Below are positions 1-7,110 of a stretch of DNA of 13,964 nucleotides, in pieces. Made by a program: the position numbers and the translations under genes. Origin of the DNA: PALSA-1196 sp036833805 (GTDB taxonomy: Bacteria > Pseudomonadota > Gammaproteobacteria > Steroidobacterales > Steroidobacteraceae); the NCBI GenBank assembly GCA_036833805.1, contig DAITPA010000049.1, positions 1 through 13,964 on the forward strand, read 5' to 3'. Position 1 is the first letter of the stretch. Each line of letters opens with the position of its first letter. The notes beneath the pieces were generated by a model. It ran no database searches and was not told the origin of the DNA. It was given only the letters and a program-made list of their open reading frames with translations.

Positions 1-42
1 TAGTAGCGATAACGCTCGCGATATTTAGCGATCTGCAGTCGC

Positions 43-66
43 GTCGCGCGCTAGTTGCGCGCCGAC
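43..66 (+). other. GC-rich leader hairpin upstream of the DUF4129 gene
   Basis: Bases 46-51 (GCGCGC) and 57-62 (GCGCGC) form a perfect 6-bp stem around the loop TAGTT. It is extended by GTC at 43-45 pairing with GAC at 64-66, with one bulged C at 63. The hairpin ends five bases before the Shine-Dalgarno sequence of the first gene. No T-run follows, so it does not look like an intrinsic terminator. It could be a 5' UTR structure that affects ribosome access or mRNA stability, but GC-rich DNA makes such stems by chance. Confidence 0.3.
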
Positions 67-70
67 CCAT

Positions 71-76
71 AAGGGA
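71..76 (+). promoter_or_regulatory. Shine-Dalgarno that favours the start at 86
   Basis: AAGGGA at 71-76 lies 3 bases before the ATG at 80 and 9 bases before the in-frame ATG at 86. The usual spacing of 5-9 bases favours the second ATG. The protein would then begin MLRIR rather than MNMLRIR. Confidence 0.55.
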
Positions 77-85
77 ATTATGAAC

Positions 86-1036
86 ATGCTACGGATAAGG
101 GTAGTCGCCCTCCTGTTCGTGCTTATGGTTGGTGCGGCGCTGCCAGCGGCGGCCGACGCAGATGCGCTCGGCGAGATTGATGCGTGCCTCACGCGACTCG
201 AGGCGGACATTGACGTCGGCTTCGGGCGCATTGCCACCCGTTGTCCCGAGCTTGCCCGCCAGCTGCGCTCGAGCGACTGGACTGTATGGTTGCCCGCGGG
301 TTGGGACGCTGCCGACAACAACCTCTCGGCGAAGAGTCTTGCTGCACTACACACGCTCGTGGTGCGTGAGCGTGCGCTTCCCCCGCCCGCGCGCACGCCT
401 GATGTCGCCCGTTTTCGGCTGATTCTTGGCGCGCTTGCGGCACGCAATCAGGAAGTCCATGGATGGTGGGCACGCTTTCAGAACTGGCTGCGCACAGTGC
501 TCGCAAGTGCCGAACCCGAAGCGGACGCGAGCGGATTTGACCGACTCCTGGGCCGCGTGCAACTTTCCCAGGCGCTGCTGCAGTTCGTGACCTACAGTAC
601 ATTTGCGCTCGTGTTGCTGCTCGCCGGCTTCATCGTCGTTAATGAGTGGCGCGTTGCCGGTAGGCGCAAACGCCGGGCGCGCAATAAATCAGGCGATACC
701 GGGCCTGGCGGTGAGCCCGCGCAGACTTTGAGCTGGCAGGATATTGAACGCGCAGCGCTTTGCGAGCGGCCGCGAATGCTGCTCGAACTCATCGCCGCGC
801 GGCTCACCGCGGCACGGCGCTTGCCTGCCGCCGCAGCTCTCACGGTGCGCGAGCTTGCGCGGGCCGCGCAGCTGCAGGACGCAGGGGACCAGGAGCGGCT
901 AGTAGAGGTCGCGCTTGCCGCCGAGCGCCTGCGTTTCTCAGATGAAGAGGCCGCGCCTGCAAGTCTTGCGGCGGTGACGGAGCGCGGCCGCGAATTGCTC
1001 GAGCGGCTGAACGCAGCCTCCCAGGCTATCGCATGA
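86..1036 (+). CDS. DUF4129 domain membrane protein, first gene of a MoxR operon
   Basis: About 316 residues from ATG 86; ATG 80 is an in-frame alternative. The N-terminus is a likely signal peptide: basic MLRIR, a hydrophobic run, then LPAAADA. An extracytoplasmic region of about 140 residues contains a Trp-rich segment (HGWWARFQNWL) near residue 130. One strong transmembrane helix lies near residues 164-187 and is followed by the positive cluster RRKRRARNK, which places the C-terminus in the cytoplasm. The C-terminal 100 residues are helical and match the DUF4129 pattern, with leucine-rich repeats of the type LTVRELARAA and AAERLRFSDE. DUF4129 also forms the C-terminus of TgpA-type transglutaminases. 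The gene leads DUF4350, MoxR and DUF58 genes and overlaps the next by 4 bases. Its biochemical role is unknown; a membrane partner of the MoxR/DUF58 pair is inferred from context. Confidence 0.8.
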   Translation: MLRIRVVALLFVLMVGAALPAAADADALGEIDACLTRLEADIDVGFGRIATRCPELARQLRSSDWTVWLPAGWDAADNNLSAKSLAALHTLVVRERALPPPARTPDVARFRLILGALAARNQEVHGWWARFQNWLRTVLASAEPEADASGFDRLLGRVQLSQALLQFVTYSTFALVLLLAGFIVVNEWRVAGRRKRRARNKSGDTGPGGEPAQTLSWQDIERAALCERPRMLLELIAARLTAARRLPAAAALTVRELARAAQLQDAGDQERLVEVALAAERLRFSDEEAAPASLAAVTERGRELLERLNAASQAIA

Positions 1037-2256
1037 CTGACCGCCTCAAGACCCTCGCGGCTGCGCTCGGAGCTCTGGCGCTATTTCTCGTTCTTTTCGT
1101 GCACGGCGAGGGTGGGCTTGATCGGCGCAGGAATGTTCCCCGCCCCACCAGTGAAGAGCAGCGCGGCACGGGCTATCGTGCCGTGTCATTGTGGCTGCAA
1201 GCGTCCGGGCTGCGCGTGGTATCACTGCGCGAGCGTTTCGATACGCTCCTTACGCGGCGCGATTTTGCGCGCAAGGGCAACGTGCTCGTGGTAACGCTTC
1301 CCGCAACAGAGACTTTTAGGAGCGCCGAGGCGCGGCGGCTGCAAGAATGGCTACGCGAGGGCAATACGCTCCTGGTGCTTGCGGCCTTATCGGACAATCC
1401 GGATTGGGCAAGCGCGGTGGGGGGTACCAACTTTGGGGATCTGAAAGTCCTGTCGGGTCTTGATTTCAACAATGTCTCCGGGCACGAACGGCGTGTGCGC
1501 CAAGTGGCCATCATCCTGCCGGCACATGCACACGCCTACTTTACGGGCGTAGTCAGCGCGCGCGCAGCCGCGTTTCCTCCGCAAGATGACTGGACCGCGC
1601 GCATCCCTGCGGACAGTTTCATGCTGGCACTGGCGCGCGAGCGCGACACCGGCAAGGCGATGCTGTGGACACGCTTGCGCGGCGACGGCCGGATTGTAGT
1701 GAGCGGGCTTGCTTCGCTCTTTACCGACAAGGCGCTGCCGCTTGCGGATAATGCGCAGTTGTTCGCCAATATCATCGGGGCTAGCTTAGCCATAGGCGGC
1801 GCCGTGATCTTTGATGATTTTCATCAGGGGCTCACGGCCGCGTATGACCCTCAAAAATTTTACCGCGACCCGCGCCTGTATCTCACGGGCGCGATCTTGC
1901 TGGCGCTGTGGTTCATTTGGGTACTCGGCGCGACGCGCTTGCGCGTTCCGGTCACGCGCATTGCTGCGCCGCGCGAGGTTGACCTCGTGCGTGCGAACGC
2001 TGGATTTCTGGCGCGGGTACTGCCGCGTGACCTTGCTGCGCGCCGTCTGTTTGAATACTTTTTGCGGCAGGTCGTACGGCGCATGCCCGCAACGCAGGCG
2101 GACGGGCCATGGGGCTATCTGCAGGCCTCGCCACGTATCGCAGGGCCCGATCTTGCGCAGTTGCGGCGCTGGCATCGTCAGGCCTGGGCGGGGCAGCGCG
2201 TACCGCTTACGCGGCTCTTCAATCTCATTGTGCGTATCGAGCGGCAAATCGCATGA
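1033..2256 (+). CDS. DUF4350 domain membrane protein
   Basis: 407 residues. The ATG overlaps the preceding stop as ATGA, and AGG at 1023-1025 may serve as a weak ribosome site, so translational coupling is likely. A transmembrane helix lies near residues 8-24. A large extracytoplasmic domain follows, containing the family-like motif FDDFHQGL at about 260-267 (DUF4350 proteins usually show FDE/D-Y/F-H-x-G here). A second helix at about 282-300 returns the chain to a cytoplasmic tail of about 105 residues. The domain shares the general look of GldG/IftA-like periplasmic domains, including the hydrophobic strands GNVLVVTLP and GNTLLVLAAL. Genomic association with MoxR ATPases is the main clue to function. 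No catalytic motif is evident, and no enzymatic activity is claimed. Confidence 0.82.
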   Translation: MTDRLKTLAAALGALALFLVLFVHGEGGLDRRRNVPRPTSEEQRGTGYRAVSLWLQASGLRVVSLRERFDTLLTRRDFARKGNVLVVTLPATETFRSAEARRLQEWLREGNTLLVLAALSDNPDWASAVGGTNFGDLKVLSGLDFNNVSGHERRVRQVAIILPAHAHAYFTGVVSARAAAFPPQDDWTARIPADSFMLALARERDTGKAMLWTRLRGDGRIVVSGLASLFTDKALPLADNAQLFANIIGASLAIGGAVIFDDFHQGLTAAYDPQKFYRDPRLYLTGAILLALWFIWVLGATRLRVPVTRIAAPREVDLVRANAGFLARVLPRDLAARRLFEYFLRQVVRRMPATQADGPWGYLQASPRIAGPDLAQLRRWHRQAWAGQRVPLTRLFNLIVRIERQIA

Positions 2257-3200
2257 GTTTGCACATCCAACAACTCGACGTTGAACTCACTCGGGAGCTT
2301 GGACACGTCGTCGTTGGCGCCGAGTCTTCAATACGGGCACTTCTCATTGCACTGCTCGCGCGCGGCCACGTTCTCGTGCAAGGCGTGCCGGGCCTCGGCA
2401 AGACGCTGCTCGCAAAATCCCTCGCGCACGCGCTTGGCGGCGAGTTCAAACGCATTCAGGGCACCCCTGACCTCATGCCGAGCGACATTATCGGAGTACA
2501 CGTGTTCGATGAGCGCGAGCGCAGCTTTGTGTTTCGTCCCGGGCCGCTGTTTGCCGATGTTGTGCTGTTCGATGAGATTAATCGCGCCGGGCCCAAGACC
2601 CAATCCGCGCTCCTTGAGGCGATGGAGGAGCGGCAAGTGAGCGTCGAGCGCTCGGTATTTACGCTGCCCGCGGAGTTTATGGTGCTCGCGACGCAAAATC
2701 CGCGTGAGTTCGAGGGCACCTATCCGCTGCCTGAATCTCAGCTCGACCGTTTCATGCTGCGCATTGACGTTGAGTATCCCGAGCATCTGGCCGAGATCCA
2801 AGTGCTGCAGCGTTACGGCGGCGGTGCGCTTGCCGCACCGAGCTTGAACGCGGTCGCGCGGCTTGATCGAGCCGTGCTGGATGGCGCGCGCACAGAGCTT
2901 GCAGAGATCCACGTCGCTGCCGCGCTGCATGAATATGTGCTCGACCTTGCCCGCGCATCGCGCGCGCACGGACGACTGCTGCTAGGCCTCTCGACCCGTG
3001 GAGCGCTCGCATTGTTGCGCGCCGCACGCATTGCGGCGGGCCTGCGCGGCGGAGAATTCGTCACCCCGGACGACGTCAAGGAGGTCGCCGTGCAGGTCAT
3101 CGCGCACCGTCTGGTGCTGAACCCGGAGGCGCTGCTGGAGGGGACGCGCGACGTGGACGTGGTGCGCAGCCTGCTCGCTGACACGCCCGTGCCGCGCTGA
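2253..3200 (+). CDS. MoxR-family AAA+ ATPase
   Basis: 315 residues from ATG 2253, which overlaps the DUF4350 stop as ATGA. The frame stays open upstream to 2109, but that part lies inside the previous gene and does not look like MoxR. Walker A is GVPGLGKT (residues 44-51), Walker B is VVLFDEIN (103-110), and sensor 1 is ATQNP (146-150). The typical MoxR segment RAGPKTQSALLEAMEERQV lies between Walker B and sensor 1, and the sensor-2/lid region contains LSTRGALALLRAARIAA followed by VTPDDV. MoxR ATPases act as cytoplasmic chaperones, usually with VWA-type partner proteins, to mature or load cofactors into client complexes. The next gene encodes a DUF58 protein, the usual partner. The client here is not encoded in the window. 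Confidence 0.95.
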   Translation: MSLHIQQLDVELTRELGHVVVGAESSIRALLIALLARGHVLVQGVPGLGKTLLAKSLAHALGGEFKRIQGTPDLMPSDIIGVHVFDERERSFVFRPGPLFADVVLFDEINRAGPKTQSALLEAMEERQVSVERSVFTLPAEFMVLATQNPREFEGTYPLPESQLDRFMLRIDVEYPEHLAEIQVLQRYGGGALAAPSLNAVARLDRAVLDGARTELAEIHVAAALHEYVLDLARASRAHGRLLLGLSTRGALALLRAARIAAGLRGGEFVTPDDVKEVAVQVIAHRLVLNPEALLEGTRDVDVVRSLLADTPVPR

Positions 3201-3206
3201 TTGACG

Positions 3207-4505
3207 ATGCATTTCGCGGAACGGGCGTATTTTCTGGTCGTGGCCACGGCACTATTGGCCATCGCAGGCCTTTGGTCGAATGACCCTGAACTCGCCGGCC
3301 TCTGGCGCTGGCCGGCTGCCTTGTTACTCCTTGGCCTTGCCTGCGAGGCACTGTTCATCCGGCGGGTTGTGATTCATGTTGATGTCGAGACGGACGCGCG
3401 GGCGGCGCTCGGCCGCGAGCAGCCCGCGGCATTCACGTTTCACAACGAGTGTGCACGCACGCTCAGCATTGAATTCGCCCCCGTCACGCCCGTCGGCTTC
3501 GACCCGCTGCCGGCGACGCGGCGCCTCAGCGTGCCCGGCGCAGGCAGCGCCCGAGATGCATTCTCTCTTCTGCCGTTGCGCTTAGGGCCGCAGGCGTGGC
3601 CGGCGTTGCCGCTGCGCTGCCTGGGTCCCGGCGGGCTTGCCTGGTGGTCGCGCGAGCTCGCCGTGATGAAGAACATTGCCGTAGCGCCTGATTCGATGCG
3701 CCTCAATCGAGCTCGACCGCGGGGCCCGCTCACCGGGCTGCGCGCCCGGCGCTCGCTCGGCGCGGGCTCCGAGCTCTATCAGCTGCGCGCGTACTCGCCG
3801 GGCGATCCGCTCGCGCGCGTCGACTGGAAGGCGACCGCTCGCAGCGGGCAGCTCGTGACGCGCGAGTTCAGCGAGGACCAGCACCTCGACATTCTCATCG
3901 CGCTCGATGCGGGGCGCTTTTCCCGCGTGCGCGCCGGGCGTCTCGATCGCTTCGGCCTGTACGCCAATATCGCGGCACGCTTCGCGCAGGTTGCCACGCC
4001 CAATGATGACCGCGTCGGTCTCGTCGTGTTTGCCGAGCGGCCGCTCGCTGTGTGCGCCCCGGAGCGCGGCCTGCGCGCCATCGCGCGCCTGCACAGCTCG
4101 CTTGCGCGCTTGAGCGCGCAAGCGAGCGAGTCCGATCCGGTGAGCGCGGCGCTGCGGATCCGCACGCTCCTGAAACATCGTACTCTCGTCATTTGGTTGA
4201 CCGACCTCGACGATGCCGCGGCTGCCGAGCCGCTTGCCCGCGCCGTACGGTTGCTCGCACCGCCGCATCTGGTCGTCGTCGCGGGCGTTAAGAGCCCCGA
4301 GATCCATGAGCTTACGCGCCGTGCAGCGCGCGGCTGGCGCGATCCCTGGATGGCGCTCGCCGCGCTCGAGCAGGAAAGCCGTGGCGTCGCACAGCGTCTG
4401 CAGCTGCAGCGCCTCGGCACACCGGTGATTGCGACCGCTGAGGATCAGCTGCAGGAGGAAATATTTGGCGAATACGAAAAACTGCGCAGAAGGCGGCGCG
4501 TCTGA
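3207..4505 (+). CDS. DUF58 domain protein, MoxR partner
   Basis: 432 residues from ATG 3207. A TTG at 3201, directly after the MoxR stop, would add two residues; neither start has a clear Shine-Dalgarno, so coupling to MoxR is likely. Two hydrophobic segments near residues 8-24 and 35-53 anchor the protein in the membrane. A beta-rich region follows. The DUF58 hallmark comes next: SELYQLRAYSPGDPLARVDW at about 188-207, then KATARSGQLVTREF. Downstream is a VWA-like fold with ILIALDAGRFSR at about 229-240 and VIWLTDLDD later. The expected metal site DxSxS reads DAGRFS, so the MIDAS is degenerate, as in a DAGR-type subgroup of DUF58 proteins. The gene ends 2 bases from the convergent RDD-SpoIIM gene. 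Family assignment is firm; molecular role is inferred. Confidence 0.9.
   Translation: MHFAERAYFLVVATALLAIAGLWSNDPELAGLWRWPAALLLLGLACEALFIRRVVIHVDVETDARAALGREQPAAFTFHNECARTLSIEFAPVTPVGFDPLPATRRLSVPGAGSARDAFSLLPLRLGPQAWPALPLRCLGPGGLAWWSRELAVMKNIAVAPDSMRLNRARPRGPLTGLRARRSLGAGSELYQLRAYSPGDPLARVDWKATARSGQLVTREFSEDQHLDILIALDAGRFSRVRAGRLDRFGLYANIAARFAQVATPNDDRVGLVVFAERPLAVCAPERGLRAIARLHSSLARLSAQASESDPVSAALRIRTLLKHRTLVIWLTDLDDAAAAEPLARAVRLLAPPHLVVVAGVKSPEIHELTRRAARGWRDPWMALAALEQESRGVAQRLQLQRLGTPVIATAEDQLQEEIFGEYEKLRRRRRV
4096..4127. repeat. Perfect 14-bp inverted repeat inside the DUF58 gene
   Basis: GCTCGCTTGCGCGC at 4096-4109 is followed by the 4-base loop TTGA and by the exact reverse complement at 4114-4127. 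It lies within codons for a segment reading SSLARLSAQASES. No T-run follows, so it is not a canonical terminator. It is the longest perfect hairpin I noticed in the window. Confidence 0.75.
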
Positions 4506-4507
4506 CC

Positions 4508-5974
4508 TTAAGCGGACAGAGCGTAGCGAGCGCGGCTCCTGCCGAAGAACCAGCCGCGCAGGAGCGCCACCATCACGAGCCAGTAGCCGACGCCAATCAC
4601 GACGCGCGTCCAGAGAGGACAGCGCGCATCCGGGGAGACGTAGCCTTCGATCAATCCGGTGCCGACAAGGAGCACCGCACAGGCGAATAGGAGTTTTCCC
4701 GAGCGTAGCGCCGCCGTGCGAAACGCATCCGCACGCCGCGGCGTGGCCGGGCGTATCAAGGCCTCACCTACCGCGGCACCGGCGGCGCCTGAGAGGCACA
4801 TGACCGAGATCTCAACGCAGCCATGAGCCACAATGAAAGCGAACAGTTCCCCCTCGAGCCCGTGCTGCGCGGTGAATGCGAACACGGCTCCGAGCATGAG
4901 ACCATTCAGTCCCACGATGTAGAAGGTCCCGAGGCCAAAGAGAAAACCGGCGCAGTAGGCGAAGATGCTGACGACAATATTGTTCGTCAGGATCTGCAGC
5001 GACAGCACCGATGAGGGCACGACATTGAGCAGGCTATGTGTCCAAAGCTCGCCGCGCTCCACCGTTGCGATCAACTCCGGAGAAGCAAATAGCCGAATGA
5101 GCGCGGGGTAGGTGTGCACCATCCAGCCGCCTGCGAAAACCGACAGCACGAACAGCAGGGTCACCCAAAGTATGTGGGGCCGCAGCCACCGCACGACCTC
5201 AGGCAGCTGATCGCGAAACAAACTCAATAGCGCGTCCCCGGCGTGCCACGCGCCGTGGTGCAGCGTTGCATGCGCGCGCGCATAGGCGCCTTCCAGGTAC
5301 TCTTGCGCCGGGCTCTGTGCGCCGGCACGCCGCGCTCGTGCCAGATCGTGGGCGAGCAGACGGTAGTCCTCAACCATTTGGTTCGCGTCTGCCGCATCAC
5401 GGGCATGACCGCGTGCGAGGCGCCGGGCACGCTCGGCCGCCGCCCGCCAGCTCATCGCCCGCTCGTCTGTCTGCGCGAGAATTCGCGCGCCACTGTGATC
5501 GTAAACAAGCAGGGTACCTGCGGCGAGATCGCCGATGCGCACGTGATCGCCTCTTAGCATCGACGTGAGGAGGCCCACGCCGTATATGACTGGCAGACTG
5601 TCAATTACGCGAAATATATTGCGCACGAGCAACGCGCCCACGCTGGGCGTCGCGCCGTCCTGCGCGATGATCCGCACGCAAGCCAGACGTTTGCCCGGTG
5701 TTTGGCCGGCCATCAGGACTTCGAGAACGATGTGATAGAGGAGAAAGATCGCAAGCGGCGGAGCGATAACGAACGCGTACCAGGCCGCGTCAGGTTCAAG
5801 AGGGCGCGCAAAGCTTAAGTCGCGGTTGTAGAGCGGTGCAGCGACAAGGTACCAGGCGATCGCGAGGATCAAACGAAAGCTCCAGTCGAGAAGGAAGGCG
5901 AACGCGCGCGCGCCCGGCCCCGCAACGGCAAGTGCAACATCTACTCCGGTCGCGCTGTCGACGAACAGATTCAT
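4508..5974 (-). CDS. RDD-SpoIIM (DUF95) fusion membrane protein
   Basis: 488 residues. Residues 1-160 are an RDD domain: GARAFAFLLDWSFRLIL with R23 and D30, two helices (about 33-47 and 66-88), GQTPGKRLACVRI, then RIGDLAAGTLLVYD. Residues 190-440 resemble SpoIIM/DUF95: a soluble helical arm (VEDYRLLAHDLARARRAG, then QEYLEGAYARAHATLHH) followed by transmembrane segments near 263-285, 325-350, 352-367, 378-400, 428-446 and 456-474. The conserved HGCVEISVMCLSGAAGAAVG is at 384-403. These domains are usually separate neighbouring genes beside MoxR/DUF58 operons; the fusion is read from one uninterrupted frame. The ATG overlaps the prfA stop (ATGA), with GAGGA directly before it, so it is probably translated after prfA. 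A role with the convergent MoxR operon is inferred. Confidence 0.85.
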   Translation of the reverse strand: MNLFVDSATGVDVALAVAGPGARAFAFLLDWSFRLILAIAWYLVAAPLYNRDLSFARPLEPDAAWYAFVIAPPLAIFLLYHIVLEVLMAGQTPGKRLACVRIIAQDGATPSVGALLVRNIFRVIDSLPVIYGVGLLTSMLRGDHVRIGDLAAGTLLVYDHSGARILAQTDERAMSWRAAAERARRLARGHARDAADANQMVEDYRLLAHDLARARRAGAQSPAQEYLEGAYARAHATLHHGAWHAGDALLSLFRDQLPEVVRWLRPHILWVTLLFVLSVFAGGWMVHTYPALIRLFASPELIATVERGELWTHSLLNVVPSSVLSLQILTNNIVVSIFAYCAGFLFGLGTFYIVGLNGLMLGAVFAFTAQHGLEGELFAFIVAHGCVEISVMCLSGAAGAAVGEALIRPATPRRADAFRTAALRSGKLLFACAVLLVGTGLIEGYVSPDARCPLWTRVVIGVGYWLVMVALLRGWFFGRSRARYALSA

Positions 5975-7050
5975 TCCTCGGCCGCAAGCTCCTCGGCCTG
6001 ATGCTCGCGCTGCAAAGCGTCCAGCAGCTCATCCAAGTCGCCGTTCATGATGTCAGCGAGCTTATAGAGCGTCAGATTGATCCGATGATCTGTGACGCGT
6101 CCCTGCGGGAAATTATAGGTCCTGATGCGCTCGGAGCGATCACCGCTGCCGACCTGCAGGCGTCGGGATTGTGCGCGTGCATGGTCCTGCTTTGCCTGCT
6201 CGGCGGCCAGCAGGCGCGCCTTCAAAAGCGCCATGGCGCGCGAACGGTTCTTGTGCTGCGAGCGCTCGTCCTGGCATTCCACCACGATGCCGCTCGGCAC
6301 ATGGGTGATGCGCACCGCGGAGTCCGTCTTGTTGACATGCTGGCCGCCCGCTCCCGATGCACGGTAGGTGTCAATACGCAGGTCCGCCGGGTTAATGTCG
6401 ATGTCTTCGACCTCTTCGAGCTCGGGCAAGATCGCAACCGTGCAGGCAGAGGTGTGGATCCGGCCTTGCGCTTCAGTTGCGGGGACTCGCTGTACGCGGT
6501 GCGTGCCGGACTCGAACTTGAAGCGCGCAAACACACCGCGTCCGGCGATGCGGCTGACGATCTCTTTGAAGCCACCGTGATCTCCCGGGCTTTCGCTGAT
6601 GAGTTCGACGCGAAGTCCCTTGGATTCGGCATAGCGCGCGTACATGCGCAGGAGGTCGCCGGCGAAAATCGCCGCCTCATCCCCGCCGGTCCCCGCACGG
6701 ACTTCGAGAAAGATATTGTGATCGTCGCGCGGATCCGCGGGGATCAGCATCGCAAGAAGCGGCGGCTCGGCAGCCTCGAGCCCCTTCTTGGCCGCGACCG
6801 CTTCGTCGGCCGCGAGTGCGCGCATCGAGGCGTCGGAATCCATGAGCAGCGCCTCGGCGGCGGTCAATTCGCTTTCAAGATCGCGGAAGCGTCCGTAGCG
6901 CTCCACGAGTGGCTGTAGGCGTGCGTATTCCATCGACAGTTCGCGGAATTGCTGTGAACCGCCGGCAATTTCCGCCGTGGCGAGGAGGCGCCCGACCTCT
7001 TCGAAGCGATCGGTCATTCGTTCGATGCGTTGGCGGATGGAGTCCTTCAT
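5971..7050 (-). CDS. prfA: Peptide chain release factor 1
   Basis: 359 residues, beginning MKDSIRQRIE, which lines up with the family start (E. coli RF1 begins MKPSI and is 360 residues). The frame stays open 15 codons further upstream, but that stretch is not conserved. RF1 recognises UAA and UAG in the ribosomal A site and triggers peptidyl-tRNA hydrolysis. The PAT tripeptide that reads the stop codon is at residues 190-192, and the catalytic GGQ is at 235-237 within ASGAGGQHVNKTDSAVR. FLEVRAGTGGDEAAIFAGDL and the C-terminal RTYNFPQGRVTDHRINLTLY are also typical. The usual neighbours hemA (upstream) and prmC (downstream, GGQ methylase) are missing here. The stop overlaps the RDD-SpoIIM start by 4 bases. 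Confidence 0.97.
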   Translation of the reverse strand: MKDSIRQRIERMTDRFEEVGRLLATAEIAGGSQQFRELSMEYARLQPLVERYGRFRDLESELTAAEALLMDSDASMRALAADEAVAAKKGLEAAEPPLLAMLIPADPRDDHNIFLEVRAGTGGDEAAIFAGDLLRMYARYAESKGLRVELISESPGDHGGFKEIVSRIAGRGVFARFKFESGTHRVQRVPATEAQGRIHTSACTVAILPELEEVEDIDINPADLRIDTYRASGAGGQHVNKTDSAVRITHVPSGIVVECQDERSQHKNRSRAMALLKARLLAAEQAKQDHARAQSRRLQVGSGDRSERIRTYNFPQGRVTDHRINLTLYKLADIMNGDLDELLDALQREHQAEELAAEE

Positions 7051-7110
7051 AGTTATCGAGCTTCGATTCGCGCGGTGCGCGGCATGGCCAGACACTTTAT
7101 AGTGAGTTCC
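7051..7110. promoter_or_regulatory. Divergent intergenic region with CACT-TTAT-AGTG dyad
   Basis: This 60-base gap separates the divergent prfA and TPR genes and must hold the promoters of both unless transcription starts inside the genes. The only AT-rich element is CACTTTATAGTG at 7093-7104, a dyad with 4-bp arms. Read forward it contains TATAGT (7098-7103), and read in reverse TATAAA, both plausible -10 hexamers. I see no good -35 at proper spacing for either direction. If TATAGT is used, the TPR mRNA would begin close to its ATG at 7111. Promoter assignment is tentative. Confidence 0.3.

Noticed and set aside
2109..2252. Upstream extension of the MoxR frame
   Set aside because: The 48 extra codons lie inside the DUF4350 gene and do not resemble MoxR; the ATGA overlap at 2253 is a typical operon start.
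5836..6918. Long open frame (360 codons) on the + strand opposite prfA
   Set aside because: It lies antisense to an unmistakable RF1 gene, has no recognisable domain, and is expected from GC-rich third-position bias.
7051..7095. Fifteen-codon upstream extension of prfA
   Set aside because: RF1 proteins begin at the MKxSI sequence, which is encoded at 7050, and the extension is not conserved.
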